From assembly GCA_030295235.1 (NCBI GenBank), contig AP026173.1:496001-560000 (forward strand): 64,000 nucleotides of DNA, written 5' to 3'. Position 1 is the first letter of the stretch, and the number at the start of each line of letters is the position of its first letter. This document shows, in pieces, positions 10,146 through 21,155 of the stretch. This DNA comes from Fistulifera solaris (Eukaryota; Bacillariophyta; Bacillariophyceae; Naviculales; Stauroneidaceae). The notes below the pieces were generated by a model, which saw nothing but the letters and a program-made list of their open reading frames with translations, was not told the DNA's origin and did not search any database. The position numbers and the translations under genes are program-made.

Positions 10146-11517
10146 CTATGTTCGTACACTGGCGTAGTATTGGCCTAAAGGAGTCAGAGTTCCATCCAAA
10201 TTGAACAAGGCAGAGCTTGTCCCTTCTGGTCGATCGATTTCAAACGAGAACCATGCATATCCCATCACCCATGGCTGCTCCTCCAACCATGGAATTGCCT
10301 CTTTGCAAAGTTCAGAACCGTTTCCGCGGAGTGTCGGTTGTTTTGAACCGTAGTAGCGGACCAGTCAGCAGGAGCGAATTCGGTGATTAGAATGGGCTTT
10401 CCGTACTTCTCGTAGACTGCTTGCATTTTCGTCTTGAAACTATTCACGTTGGGTCCCCCGTACCAGTGAACGCCAATCCAGTCGACACGATAACACAATT
10501 CGACAACCCGACTCATAAATTCTTCCATCCATGCACCCAGGGGATCCACACAAGAAGGACTGACTAGGCTGAGACCCGTCTCTTCAAGTTGAGGCCAAAA
10601 ATCAATGGCTTGATCGACCGACATGTTCGCTTGATTCTGTTTATCTGGCTCATTGAAACCCAATAAGCGTTTTGCTCGCCTGCTTTGTATCTGTGGCAGA
10701 ACGTGATCTTGAATGAATTCAGGAACAAACCAAGGACCCCAAATCATGGGAGTGAACTCCATGTCCATCGGCTGAGCGTCGATCCGATATGCACCCCAGT
10801 TGTAATTCCAGTAACCGTTCAGCGCTTCTACTTTGGGAAGATTTTCAATCCATGACCCTTTTGTCCTTCCGGTCGCAATGTAAACGCTACTCCTTTTTTA
10901 CCCGGAAGGGGTGCTGGGGTTGGATGCTTAGCACAGCCGGTGGGGTCCAGAATCGGTGCGTACAGAGTGGGACTGAACAGTTGCATAGATCTTGAAGGTG
11001 CAGCGCTGGGTGCCGTAATGCGTAGATTGCTAGTACTCGCCGATGGGGAAATCGTAGGAGATGAAGTCAATTCGACCAAAGTCAGAGTAGGAGCAACATT
11101 GGATCCGCTCTCGTTTCGATTCAGTCCATACTTGAGGGCAAGCGCACAAAAAGTAAAGGAAAATACGATGACGAGAGAAAAGAGGAGAAACAAACTGGTT
11201 CTCCTTGGGTTAGAAAACAGTTCTTCTTTGAGCTCACGCCACAAAGTTGACTTTCTTTCGTCACTTCCACTTGACTCGATAGGGGTATCACCTTTCTCAC
11301 ATTCGCTATGCTGGAATGTAACAGTTTCTTCATCTTTTCTTGAGAGACTCATCTTTGCCAAATTAGGATTTACGCTTCCATACGTGCCCTGGTCCAAGAT
11401 CTCTGAAATGCAGCGCAGGTACCGCTCACGGTTTGGTGCTGGCATTGTCGATTGACCTTGGCGGTTCTCACCCTGATCACATTTGGTATCATTTCGTTTC
11501 ATCGTTCTGTCTTGCAT
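10146..11517 (-). CDS. Type II membrane protein with GH128-like endo-beta-1,3-glucanase domain
   Basis: A cytosolic N-terminus is followed by one membrane span (SLFLLFSLVIVFSFTFCALAL), a Ser/Thr/Pro-rich stalk and a catalytic domain. The domain contains YWNYNWG, LLGFNEPD and PILITEFAPADW; the Glu in NEP and the Glu in TEF fit the acid/base and nucleophile of GH128. It ends YAWFSFEI...LGQYYASVRT with a stop at 10146. I start at the first in-frame ATG (11517); a later Met at MPAPNRER is possible. Two one-base gaps break the frame, at the T run 10859-10862 and the A run 10307-10309. The topology suggests a Golgi, plasma-membrane or extracytosolic role on beta-1,3-glucan, such as cell-wall callose or chrysolaminarin. 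That role is inference. Confidence 0.75.
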
Positions 11518-12060
11518 ACGAAAGATCGAAACGTGTGATGCGTTGTGTTGTATCTTGGATCCGATAGCAACGACGTCTCTTTTCTCTGCATCTATTCTCT
11601 TTGAACATAATGAGATATTTGAAAAGTGCACCACTTTCGTTCTCGTCCGCTTTTATTGTGAGCTCACAAAATAGTCGCCCCTTGGGTTGTTCCATCACAG
11701 TTTGTGTACTGTTGGCATGGCAAAAAACGTCGGAGGGGCAATAGTCTGCGAGCCCGCGAATTTGGGGCTCTTGCGGGTCTGCTCCACAAGGCTACTTTCA
11801 TTTATATAATTATTTTTCGCGGCACTGATTACTTAGATGAGGGAATGACCCAAATTTATCGTGCCGAAGGCTATTTTAGGCCGTTCTGGCCGAAATGCCA
11901 CCACGTCTGTCCTGTGCGCGTTACTTATTGCCGATTGCAAAGAACACGAAAGCATCCGAATGAATGAATGAAAAAAATCGAGCGCTATAAACACATTCGC
12001 ACCCTTTTTGACTTCCGTGCATAACCATTGCATTCAAACAAGTCACCTTTTGACAACATT
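11518..12060. other. Divergent intergenic region
   Basis: This is the upstream region of the GH128 gene (minus) and the sulfotransferase gene (plus). Small open frames here lack support. Confidence 0.5.
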
Positions 12061-13744
12061 ATGCAAAGCCCCAAGAGCAAGAAGTCACCACAATCCAATA
12101 CAGCCTTGGTGATTCACTTGGCTCGTGCTCTGGGTCTCCTGTTTCTCCTTTCGGCTATCTTGAATCTTTTTTATCATTCGCATCTGCCGACTCCGTCGAA
12201 GAACTGGGAAGAACAACCTGTATCACCGCCGAAGCACAACAAGAAGAAGAGAATAAAAGAGCAAAGTAATCTCAAGTCGAAAAGATACACTCTCCTTTTA
12301 ACCCTCTCGACATTCCCGCTGATATCGAAAAACATTCCGTTCCTGATCTTCCATCCGATCCGGACGACGAAGACGAAAAACCAGCCAAGCAACACAACAA
12401 TCATGGAGCAGTCATCAAAGATACCCTTCCGGAAAAAGTACAACCGACAGCTGCACCCACAGCCTTACCACCTCCCGCAAAACATGGGACTGTCCTCCCT
12501 CCGAAACGTAGTTCCATTTTACAAAAGAACATTCCACAATTATGGACGCTGGTCGCGGAGCAAGTCGTGAAAACGGACAAGGATGGCAAGCCGTTGCATC
12601 ACAACATACATAATGTTACCGCAAGTGATCTACAAGGCATCGGGCAGGACGTCGCAAATATAACCATGGAAGAAGCTCGAAAAGGTCGAGAACCACTACT
12701 GGAGCTGCTGACAGAGGCTGGAGTCACTAGCATGGACGCGGTCAGTGTAGCCAAGCTCCCTACGTGGCAACAAGTTACAGATTTATATGGTGACGGGCCC
12801 GTGATTTATGGCTTGGAGACTTGTCAGCAATTTCGAGACAAGGTGCCACCCGAAGACGCTTCCATTGGAACCGCCGGATTGTTTAACACAGGGACCAATC
12901 CCTTTGCCATGTATCTGAGTGCGAATTGTGAAATGCCCCAAAACACCAATGACAAAGCCAAAGGCATGCGATGGCAGGTACCGTGGGGGAAGCACATGTT
13001 GGCAACTTACAAATGGAGGAACACGGCCAAGCACGATTATCACGTCAACAAGACGAATGTTTTGCCCACCGTTCTGATACGAGACCCCTATTCGTGGATG
13101 CAAAGCATGTGTCGACATCCGTACGGAGCACGATTTGTACACGATCATATACACTGTCCGGGACTAGTGCCATCGGAGCACGACCGAGAAAGGCACCCGA
13201 AGGAGCTGAAAGACAAAGAGACGATTCCCGTAGTGGTGACATATCCGGGTCGACGTGCGCATTTTGATTCACTGGCTCACTTTTGGGCACAATGGTATCG
13301 AGAGTATTTAGAGGCGGACTACCCGCGATTGATTATACGGTACGTTGCGATGTATGATGTATGATTTGCAAAGACGAAGTCTGAGGCTGTTACCTTTGTC
13401 ACCATCATCTTGAGAAGGATGACTCACAGGCGTTGCATCGATTTTCTCATAACAGGTTCGAGGACATGATTTTTCACCCCCGAAAAGTCTTGAGTTTAGT
13501 ATGTGAATGCGCGGGCGCGAAACCGAAACAGGAAGCCTTCTCGTATGTCGTAGGCGAAGGAAAGTGGGGTAACAAAGTACACGAAGGCTCATCGAATATG
13601 ATATCTGCCATGATCCGATACGGCTCGAATAGCTCACGACTGACACAAATGTCGGAAGCCGATCTCGAGCTGGCATACCGAGCCTTGGATCCGGAACTGA
13701 TGGATTTGTTTCAATATCCTCGAGTTCCTCCGGTCGGATCGTAA
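12061..13744 (+). CDS. Sulfotransferase-like type II membrane protein, copy 1
   Basis: The N-terminal anchor (LARALGLLFLLSAILNLFY) follows a short basic tail; then comes an acidic, Pro-rich stem and a catalytic-type domain. GTAGLFNTGTN resembles the 5'-phosphosulfate loop of P-loop sulfotransferases. GMRWQVPWGKH and the PTVLIRDPYSWMQSMCRHPY segment fit the 3'-phosphate loop of the fold. A 116-bp intron (13340-13455, GTACGT to AACAG) joins LIIR to FEDMIF. One missing base at the A run 12280-12283 shifts the stem out of frame; the downstream frame remains fully coding. The likely place is the Golgi, sulfating glycans or proteins with PAPS. A paralogue lies at 43977-45267 with a different intron position. 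Confidence 0.72.
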
Positions 13745-13820
13745 ACGGGCTCTACGATATTCAATACTGTATAACTATTCTATCAATTAATAAGTCATCT
13801 TCAACGACTGTAAGATTTTG

Positions 13821-14180
13821 TTAACCGGTTGCATTTAAATCCGGTAAAATATGCTGGCCACTTTCGTCTAATTTCATTTCCTGAACCCACACAACATCTT
13901 TCTGAGGATCTAAGGAGCTATAAATGTGCGGAAATAAATTACCATTCCGACTACTTTCCCATTTCAAATTCGGGATTGTCGTTTCGATAGCTACGAGAAG
14001 CAGATCGGGTTGTTTCGCAAAATAAAGAGCCGCCGTGGAAGCCACCTGCTCGGCCGTCGAACAGTGCAGAAAGCCGTCCTGCAAGTCAATCGGAGACCCT
14101 CGAAAGACGTGATCTTGTACGGCCAAGGACCATTCGTCGCGCGTGACAATCTTGAAAATATAAGGGCAAGTGGAACTCAT
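13821..14180 (-). CDS. DUF952 family protein
   Basis: The protein has 119 residues. IFKIVTRDEWSLAV, a G-S-x-x-D-L-x-D-G-F-L-H-C-S-T block, the hydrophobic DLLLVAIET strand and LKWESSRNGNLFPHIYSSL give the full DUF952 signature in family order and at family length (about 110-120). The fold is related to ADP-ribosyltransferases, and the biochemical role is not established. There is no targeting signal. The start at 14180 is the first ATG, directly before the domain. Its 3' end faces the sulfotransferase gene 76 bp away. Confidence 0.88.
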   Translation of the reverse strand: MSSTCPYIFKIVTRDEWSLAVQDHVFRGSPIDLQDGFLHCSTAEQVASTAALYFAKQPDLLLVAIETTIPNLKWESSRNGNLFPHIYSSLDPQKDVVWVQEMKLDESGQHILPDLNATG

Positions 14181-14701
14181 TTTGTGTATAAGGAGAAAAG
14201 CTTACAATGAAAATGACAGCAGCAATACCAGCACAATACGTTTCGAATGAACAATAAAGCTCATTCTCATTTTCTTGCATTTTCCATCTTGTTTTCATCG
14301 CACCGCGTCGCATTGAGTCGTGAGTCGTGAGGAGTGAGTCAGTCTTCCTGTCAATGTCTCAGCTTTAAATATAAAAATAGCGAGACCATTGTTGGATACA
14401 TCAAAGAACAGAATAGAAGCCGAACGGACATCGTTGAGATGACCGTTAGGCTCTGGGTCTCTGGTCTCTGGGTCTCCATCACACTCTTCCCTAAAGTACG
14501 AAAGTGAAAGTAGAGTACTAGGTACACTCTGTATCGCGACCGTCCATCGTTCCCTCGTCGTCGTTTCGATGCGCTATCCGATCCAAGACGACGAGTGTCA
14601 CGCATCCTTCAATGCACATAAAGCAGGAACAAACTATTGCTTTCCTTCTCAACAATACGTTTTGTCAAGTGTTTCGTTTACGCGAGTGAATTAGATTGAA
14701 C
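14181..14701. other. Divergent intergenic region
   Basis: This is the upstream region of the DUF952 gene (minus) and the CCC1/VIT-like gene (plus). No gene is supported. Confidence 0.5.
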
Positions 14702-16259
14702 ATGTCGACACCGGTCACGCGCTCACCGCCCTCGGCACGAGAATCGAAACACAAACGGGTCCCCACCGATGAATTGCAAGAGAAGATGAAAAAATGATAC
14801 AACTGCAGTATCAGCAACAAAGACAGCAACAACAAGCACCCTCGGCGGCGCGGCCGCCCCGATTTTCGCCTCCCACAAAGAGCAAACCCTCCGTCGAAGA
14901 TGGAGTAGTACTCAAGGACACCACCGCCGATCCTCTGCTGCGATTTCCGGACGTGGTGGATCCGGATGTGGGACACGGGACACTCTTTTTCCGGCCGAAC
15001 ACAATTTGCAGCGATTACGGTCGTTATCGTCGGATGCTGGATCGTCCTCCCAAGCACCGAGTAAGGAATCCTTGTCGTCCGAGGCACGTCCTCCGCCGAT
15101 ACCAAATTACGGGGCACTCGATTCGGGCTCGTCGTTTCCGTCCTCGGGTGACGACGACGAAACGAATCCATTGAACGACCATGGATATTCTGTAGATCCG
15201 TATGCAGAGAATAGTCGATTTCTTATGCAGCCGTCGGTGGCGGAACATCCCAACAGCACGGGATATTGGATCGTCTACCCCATCGTGTCGTGTTGCGAAG
15301 ACATCTGGACCTCGGAAGCCCTGCATCGGTCGCTTTGTTTTGGGGCCATTGACGGTATGTTGACAGGTAGTGGCATTGTTGCCACATTTTGTGGGATGGG
15401 GCTCATCGACTGGAGGGCAGTGACTGTGAACACGGACACGGCCTGTATACTACGAACGGTGGTAGTGGTTTTTTGTGCCGCGACTTGTTTTGCGGACTCG
15501 ATATGTATGGCATTAGGACACATATGGACAACCCACGTCTTGGCGAGCACGCAAGCTCGAGAACGCTCGGAAATGCGCACCATGATGTATTACGCACAAG
15601 CGGATGTTAAAGGGCAACTGGTCGATATGCTCCTCTCGAAAGGCGTGCTCAAAATTGATGCGATGAGTTTAGCCAATACACTGGAAGGGTACCCGGATCT
15701 CTTTTTAGCCGCGGTGATGGGGGAAGCACTCACGAGTGCTAATGTCGAGATCTCATCTTCGAACGACTCCGAATACGACGCGTTGATGGGTCGTCAAGTA
15801 TCGCGTCAGCAGCGGACTTCCCCACACGGTCGACAGCGCGAGTTTCCCATGGATCCGGATACGGCGACCGTGACACAAGCGAATCGTGAAGCGCGCAAAG
15901 AGTCCTTCTTTATGATGGTGGGGTTTTCATCCTTCGCCGTCTTGCCCAGTTTGCTCCTACAATGGGTTCCCACGCTTTTGAACAGCAATTTGGATCACAA
16001 AAGCACCTCCGTTCATCCGGAGACCATGATCGTATCCATCATGGCAATCACCATGTGGCTGCTAGGAATCTGGAAAAGCCGCTTTCTCGACAGTAATTGG
16101 TTCATGTTTGGAGTCGAAGCCGTCTTGGTTTTAGTTGTCTGTATTGCTGCTGCTTATTTGGTTGGGTATGGTGTACGCCATGCTTTTCTTCCGGAGGTGA
16201 GGATAGAAATTTTCCAAAAATCAAGCTTATATTACAGCACAGAATCTGGCGCAAATTAG
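14702..16259 (+). CDS. CCC1/VIT-like membrane transporter with long disordered N-terminus
   Basis: A disordered, Gln/Pro/Ser-rich N-terminus of about 180 residues precedes a membrane domain with about five spans. AIDGMLTGSGIVATFCG resembles the D-G-(L/M) first helix of vacuolar iron/manganese transporters. FADSICMALGHIW followed by a charged amphipathic region (ERSEMRTMMYYAQADVKGQL) corresponds to the S-M-A-x-G-E turn and cytosolic metal-binding domain of CCC1/VIT. The family moves Fe2+ or Mn2+ into vacuoles in exchange for protons. Several metal ligands of the family are not obviously kept, so transport function is uncertain. Two missing bases, at A run 14789-14794 and T run 14986-14990, split the N-terminal region into three frames. 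Confidence 0.65.
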
Positions 16260-16385
16260 TAAGCGAAACATTCAAATGTTCTAGGTCAAGAATAGCTATA
16301 TAATTTTGGGACTAACTTTCAAAACCAGTATTATGTAACATGTATGAATCTCTATGTATATACGTTTTTTTCGTTCCGCCCGTGC

Positions 16386-17528
16386 TTAGCACATTAGCCG
16401 ATGCAAGTCATCGTTGCCATTGTATAAAATAACAGCGACAAGGACATTGATTATTCCCATGAAGTAAATACTATTGAGAGCGGTGCCGAACATAAAGTAA
16501 GACAAAATACCGGTGAGTGTGGCCGCGAGAGCTGTTGCGTAGCCTTTCAAAACCGAGTCGGCGTATTTGAGAACACTAGCCACAATGAGACCTCCCACAG
16601 CGTTGTTCACCACCGATAAGGCCGCCCACGACGTAAAGTTGTGAAACAGTCCGTAGGTTTGAATGACATCCCAATCTTGAATAAAAGCATAGGTTCCCAT
16701 TGTAAGAATACTCATGAGGGCCAGTTGAACTTGTGTGTAAGCCAGTCCATACTCCTGCTCCGAAATGTTTTTGTTTTTATTCCCTTTGATGACTCTTTCT
16801 GTGTAAACACTAGCAATACCCGAAGAGAAGGATATACCGAGCGCTGCTGATATTCCCAGCGTCACGGAACTCGTCGAACCATTCGAATCATCCGTAGGAT
16901 CCTTTTGATCGGCCATGTTACACAACATGACGCCGCACGTAAGGAGTATAAGCGAAAGCAATTGAATGTACTTGAGCTTCTTTCGTAAAAAGATGACGGC
17001 GCAGACAGCGGTGAATAAAAGTCGCGACTGGCAGATGACACTGTAGAGCGCCGCATCAATATTCGCTAAAGCCACGTAGGCCATGCTCATTTGAAAATTG
17101 TACGCGCAGGCCGGAACCACCAGTAGCATAGTATTCCTTTTGTCTTCCTTCAAAAACTTGGCAATGGAACCAATCGACTTTTTCTGAATGAACAAAATGT
17201 AGGAGCAACTGCAAACAAGTTTGATCAGTTCCGACACCAAAACAGCTGCCGAGGCCAAGAAATTTGGCTGATCTTTCATTACAAACCGAATCAGAAGCAT
17301 GGAGAAACAATTATGCAGAGTCAGTAACAACAAAGCGAGCAGCCCCAGACGCGTGACGACCGGAGTCGTCGATGATGACTCGTTGGATTCGCTCTTATCA
17401 CTGTTGTAATCATCCACTGCCGTCAAGAGGCTCTTTTCTAAATCATCATCATCTGATGAACAATCCGAATCTAGAATGTAAGTATCTTTTTGCGGCTTCA
17501 TCATGGAAGCTCTATTGACGCGTTCCAT
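16386..17528 (-). CDS. Nucleotide-sugar transporter (SLC35A type), copy 2
   Basis: The product has 380 residues and is a close relative of the 7121-8218 gene in inverted orientation. Shared blocks include LIRFVMKDQPNFLASAAVLVSE, PACAYNFQMSMAYVALANI and KYADSVLKGYATALAATLTG, which place it in the Golgi UDP-sugar antiporter family. I start at MERVNRAS (17528), where homology to copy 1 begins. An in-frame ATG at 17606 would add 26 residues rich in basic and hydrophobic side chains. The acidic N-terminal stretch (SDCSSDDDDLEKS) is longer than in copy 1. There is no intron, and the frame is intact. Confidence 0.88.
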   Translation of the reverse strand: MERVNRASMMKPQKDTYILDSDCSSDDDDLEKSLLTAVDDYNSDKSESNESSSTTPVVTRLGLLALLLLTLHNCFSMLLIRFVMKDQPNFLASAAVLVSELIKLVCSCSYILFIQKKSIGSIAKFLKEDKRNTMLLVVPACAYNFQMSMAYVALANIDAALYSVICQSRLLFTAVCAVIFLRKKLKYIQLLSLILLTCGVMLCNMADQKDPTDDSNGSTSSVTLGISAALGISFSSGIASVYTERVIKGNKNKNISEQEYGLAYTQVQLALMSILTMGTYAFIQDWDVIQTYGLFHNFTSWAALSVVNNAVGGLIVASVLKYADSVLKGYATALAATLTGILSYFMFGTALNSIYFMGIINVLVAVILYNGNDDLHRLMC

Positions 17529-18687
17529 GGCGACGGGTCTTCGCTGGACGGAAGGAGTGAAATTGTGGAAAGCGAGCGACTCGAGCTTCCACCGTAAGGG
17601 CCGCATCGTTCCTTAAGCCGTCTTCTAGTTCTTCATTCAAGTAGAGTTCTCTAGATTCTTATAAATCTATTCGTAAAGACGTGACCTTCGATGGCGGGTA
17701 ATAATGAAGTGCATCATGAAGACGAAATACCAGATAATACTTCGGAGTAGGGTAAAATATTTTCTGCCATTCGACCACTGTTGGTTGTTTGAGCATAAAT
17801 AAACTGTCACTATCATTTATGAAGTACAATCTAGCTTTCAGTCGAACGCAAGCCACGCCATTAGGGACTTGTTGCCTTTCGTGTTGTGTAGCGTGTAGAG
17901 TACGATCGGACTAAAATAAGGATAAGTAATAAGCATTTAAGGCAAACTTTGTACATTCCGATGAATATTGACCCTCCGAACGGACGCGCGCCGGCCGGAA
18001 GAACTAACGTGATCCTCGGAAAGCACCAACATCACGATTTCTTTCGTGCTTTCGTAACTTGAAAACAAATTCTCTTGACAAATCCGATCGTCATGAAAAT
18101 ACTCTCTTCCAGAAATATATGTTAAGGCGACTTCACCACGACAGCGATTGTAAATCCGCGAAAGCTTGTTCCGCCGTTATGCAGGTTACAGGGTGCCATA
18201 GATCACGACTTCAGTGAATGCTTAGAGTCGAATCTTAAGCAAATGATAGGGCATCGCCGTTCACAATGATATTTATTTAGAGTTGCCTCGTTTGAATTCC
18301 AGCGAGTATTCCTGTGATTCAATCGGACATTCAGTCCCGGAACTTGCTGGGGACGCATTTCATTTTAAACAAACCTTTTCAAGTAAACGCTGCATTTTAC
18401 GTGCTGAGATGAGTCATCAAATAATGGTGATAATCTAAGCATAGAGTTTCGTCGAGGTCGCAGTTGGGAGTTTTAGAATAACGATGCTTCGTTAGAGTTC
18501 ATGCGAGACGATGGAAAGTGTTCTTCCTATAACCTTAATAGTATTACTGCGTGTGAGGATGCGTGCGATGACGACGATGCAACAAAATAGAAAAAAAAGA
18601 TGCTTGTTTGTATTGTGTGCTTCATTTTTTGAACCTATCAAGTATCTATTAAGCTGTGCATATGTCACAGGGATCGACAAATCGGAA
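17529..18687. other. Long divergent intergenic region
   Basis: There are about 1.2 kb between the transporter start (minus) and the TPR-DnaJ start (plus). I see no coding frame of weight and no repeats. Confidence 0.5.
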
Positions 18688-19810
18688 ATGGCCGACAACT
18701 CACCACAAGAAACGGAGGACTGGACCCTCCAACTTAACGCGAACAAGTCGTTAGGAGATGACGCCTTCCGCCGAGGCCACTACGACGAAGCCATTCAGCA
18801 TTATACCACTGCGTTGTCGCTCGATCCTACGCATGCTGCTTTACTCAGCAATCGCTCGGCAGCTTATTTGAAAGCAGGGCACAAATCAAAAGCATTGCAT
18901 GATGCCCAACAAATTGATGTCACGGTCCTGGGGATCAAGGCGTACAGCCGACTGGGTGCGGCACTGCAATCGCTCGGTCGATACGAGCCGGCCCTAAAAG
19001 AATGGCAGCGTGTATTGGAAAAGGATCCGCAAAATGTGGCTGCTGTACAAGGAAAAGAAGTCTGTGAGCGGGAATTGGAGAAGCTCAAGGAAGAGGAGAA
19101 AAGCAAGAACGTTGAGAAAGAATGTAGCGATGACGATTTGGACGATTTCTTCAATGATGTTCAAGAGGCAGCAGAGCAAGCTGTGAAGCAGCAATTCGTG
19201 CCAGAAACATTAACGGATGCAATACGGAATCACAAAAGGATTTGGGCACAGCAAAGAACAAACGGAACGATTGCTCGGTCCCAATTATCAATGGCGTAAT
19301 CTCAACCCATTCTTTGTGTTAGATCTGGCTCATGATTCAAACGAAGAGGAAATTTCGCGACGGTTCAAAGCGCTTTCGCTGTTGCTGCATCCCGATAAAC
19401 AGCACGGCGTTTCCGACGGCGAGAGAGAACGAATTCAACAAGCGTACGACGAGGTACTCCAGGCAAAGACCAAGCTTCAAGATGAAAATAAACGAAAACA
19501 CGTACGGAATTTGATTGATGAAGGCAATCGACAGGGAAAACTCGATTGGGAAGCGAGCGGGAAACAGGGTTCGCTGGAGGAAGCCAAGAGCAAAGCAGTG
19601 CAAAAGATTTTTGCCACGGCAGAGTACAACCGGCGGCAAGCCGAACAGCGTATGCGAAATCATGAAAAGAGAGAAAGGGAGCAGGAGGAAGAGGCATTAC
19701 AAAAAGAAAAGAAGGAGCGGGAATTCAATGCAAAGTGGAGTGAAACAAATCGTCAGGAAAATCGCGTTGGCAATTGGAGAGACTTTGCAAATAAGAAACG
19801 AAAAACGTGA
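18688..19810 (+). CDS. TPR protein fused to a DNAJC8/SPF31-type J-domain
   Basis: From ATG 18688 (MADNSPQ) come about three TPR units (NKSLGDDAFRRGHYDEAIQHYTTAL, then SNRSAAYLKAGHKSKALHDA, then SRLGAALQSLGRYEPALKEW). An acidic helix DDDLDDFFNDVQEAAEQA follows. Then comes the DNAJC8 body: HSKEQTERLLGP, LNPFFVLDL, a J-domain with HPDK, and a charged coiled coil ending NRVGNWRDF, just as in human DNAJC8. DNAJC8 is a spliceosome-linked Hsp70 co-chaperone. The two halves are in different frames joined near 19215, where one extra G in a GG pair accounts for the shift. Two overlapping genes would be the alternative but would leave the DNAJC8 half without its usual N-terminal helix. Confidence 0.72.
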
Positions 19811-19964
19811 GCTAACCGGAGACAGCACTATCGTCTCCCGCCGATCGACATGAGATAAGCTAGACGCTCATTCAAATAGAACTTAGAAACTCATATGTAA
19901 TAGGAATATCAGCAGTTTGATTCAAGACTCAGTTTCTAGTAAGCGATACGTCAAATGTACATTT

Positions 19965-20811
19965 TTAAACAAGTCTCTCGAAATGCACACCGTCGAGAAT
20001 ACCTCCACGAAGAGTTCGCATGACCAGCCGCTCAAACTGAGTCTTATCCTTTCGGAAAAGCTCCGCGGCTTCGTGGTTGAGTGGATCATCCGGATTGGGT
20101 TCGTAAAACAAATAAATGAGCCCGTAAATGACCGAGTTAATATCAAGTACCGGCTTCCAATCCTCTCGCAGAATGTTCAAACACACTTTGCCTTGCAGAT
20201 CAATGTTGGGATGGTATATCTTGGTGTTGCATTCCACTCGTGGTGGTGAATGAGGGTAATGAGGGGGGATTGTAAAGGTAAAGTGATAAGTCGCACCTTT
20301 CCACAAACCAGTATCGGGTGTGACCGAGACATCAAACAAGGTCAAATCATTGGGGTTGGGAAATTTGATTGTAGCAACGTCGCCGCCGTCGAGTTCCGCA
20401 ATGTCTGAATAAAATTGAGGCGCTTCTGTAAGACTCGGTGTAGCGGCAAAATCGCAGTCGTATACACAGCGCAATAACTTACCAGTCTGTATACGAATCT
20501 CTCCCGGAGTACGTTTCTTTCCCGTCTTTCCCGTCTCTCCGTTCTTGACCATTTTCTTTCCACCAATGCCCAACAAAGAGACTTTTTTGCGGCTGGTCAG
20601 CCGGTGCTTCCGCTGTCGTGGGTTGCTCCGCTTGTTGCTTCGCTTCTTCCGCCGCTTTCTTGGCCTCGGCTTCGCGTTTCTTTTCAATGCTAACATCTTT
20701 GCGCGAAGACTTTATTTCGAAAGAACTGTAATAAAGCAGAGGAGGTGCAATGCGTTTTTGGTGATCGTATAGAGTGCCCTTGTATTCTATTTTTTTTACT
20801 TGAGGCGACAT
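19965..20811 (-). CDS. UBC12: NEDD8-conjugating E2 enzyme, UBC12/UBE2M type
   Basis: The E2 core is complete: IRIQTDIAELDGG (after splicing), FPNPNDLTLFDVSV, YHFTFTIPPHYPHSPP, then YHPNIDLQGKVCLNILREDWKPV with the catalytic Cys, and NPDDPLNHEAAELF. H-P-N-I-D-L and CLNILREDWKPV single out UBC12, which carries NEDD8 to cullins. A 78-bp intron (20405-20482, GTAAGT to TTCAG, length divisible by three) must be removed to join QT to DIAEL. The N-terminal extension is Lys/Ala/Glu-rich and helical. It is in another frame because of one extra base in the run 20583-20588. The start is uncertain: 20811 (MSPQVKK) or 20973 are in frame. Confidence 0.85.
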
Positions 20812-21155
20812 GCGATGTCGTGTCGCGTTCGGTGCGCGGGGGGAAAATTGAGGTGCGAATGCACGAAACTCAAGTACGGGAAATAGAAGTATAATGTTTT
20901 CAGTACAATTCAGTTCGCGATCCGACATATCATCCTTCTCACCATTAATCCTTAGCTTTGCCCTACTAGCCATAAAAAGAGCTATTAGCCTTTGAAGTTA
21001 CCAGGCATTCCAATCTATAGAGTGTCTAAGTTAAAAAATGAAATTCTAAATCTCACGAGCACACTACTACACATGCTGGTTTTCTACCAGTACAAAAAAA
21101 CTGCCGTAGAAGGCTCAGCCAGCCAAACCTTATCGAGCATTTTCGCCACTGCTTA

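Noticed and set aside
19217-19810. Separate DnaJ gene overlapping a TPR gene
   Set aside because: The DNAJC8 entry helix is encoded in the upstream frame, so one fused gene with a one-base shift fits better than two overlapping genes.
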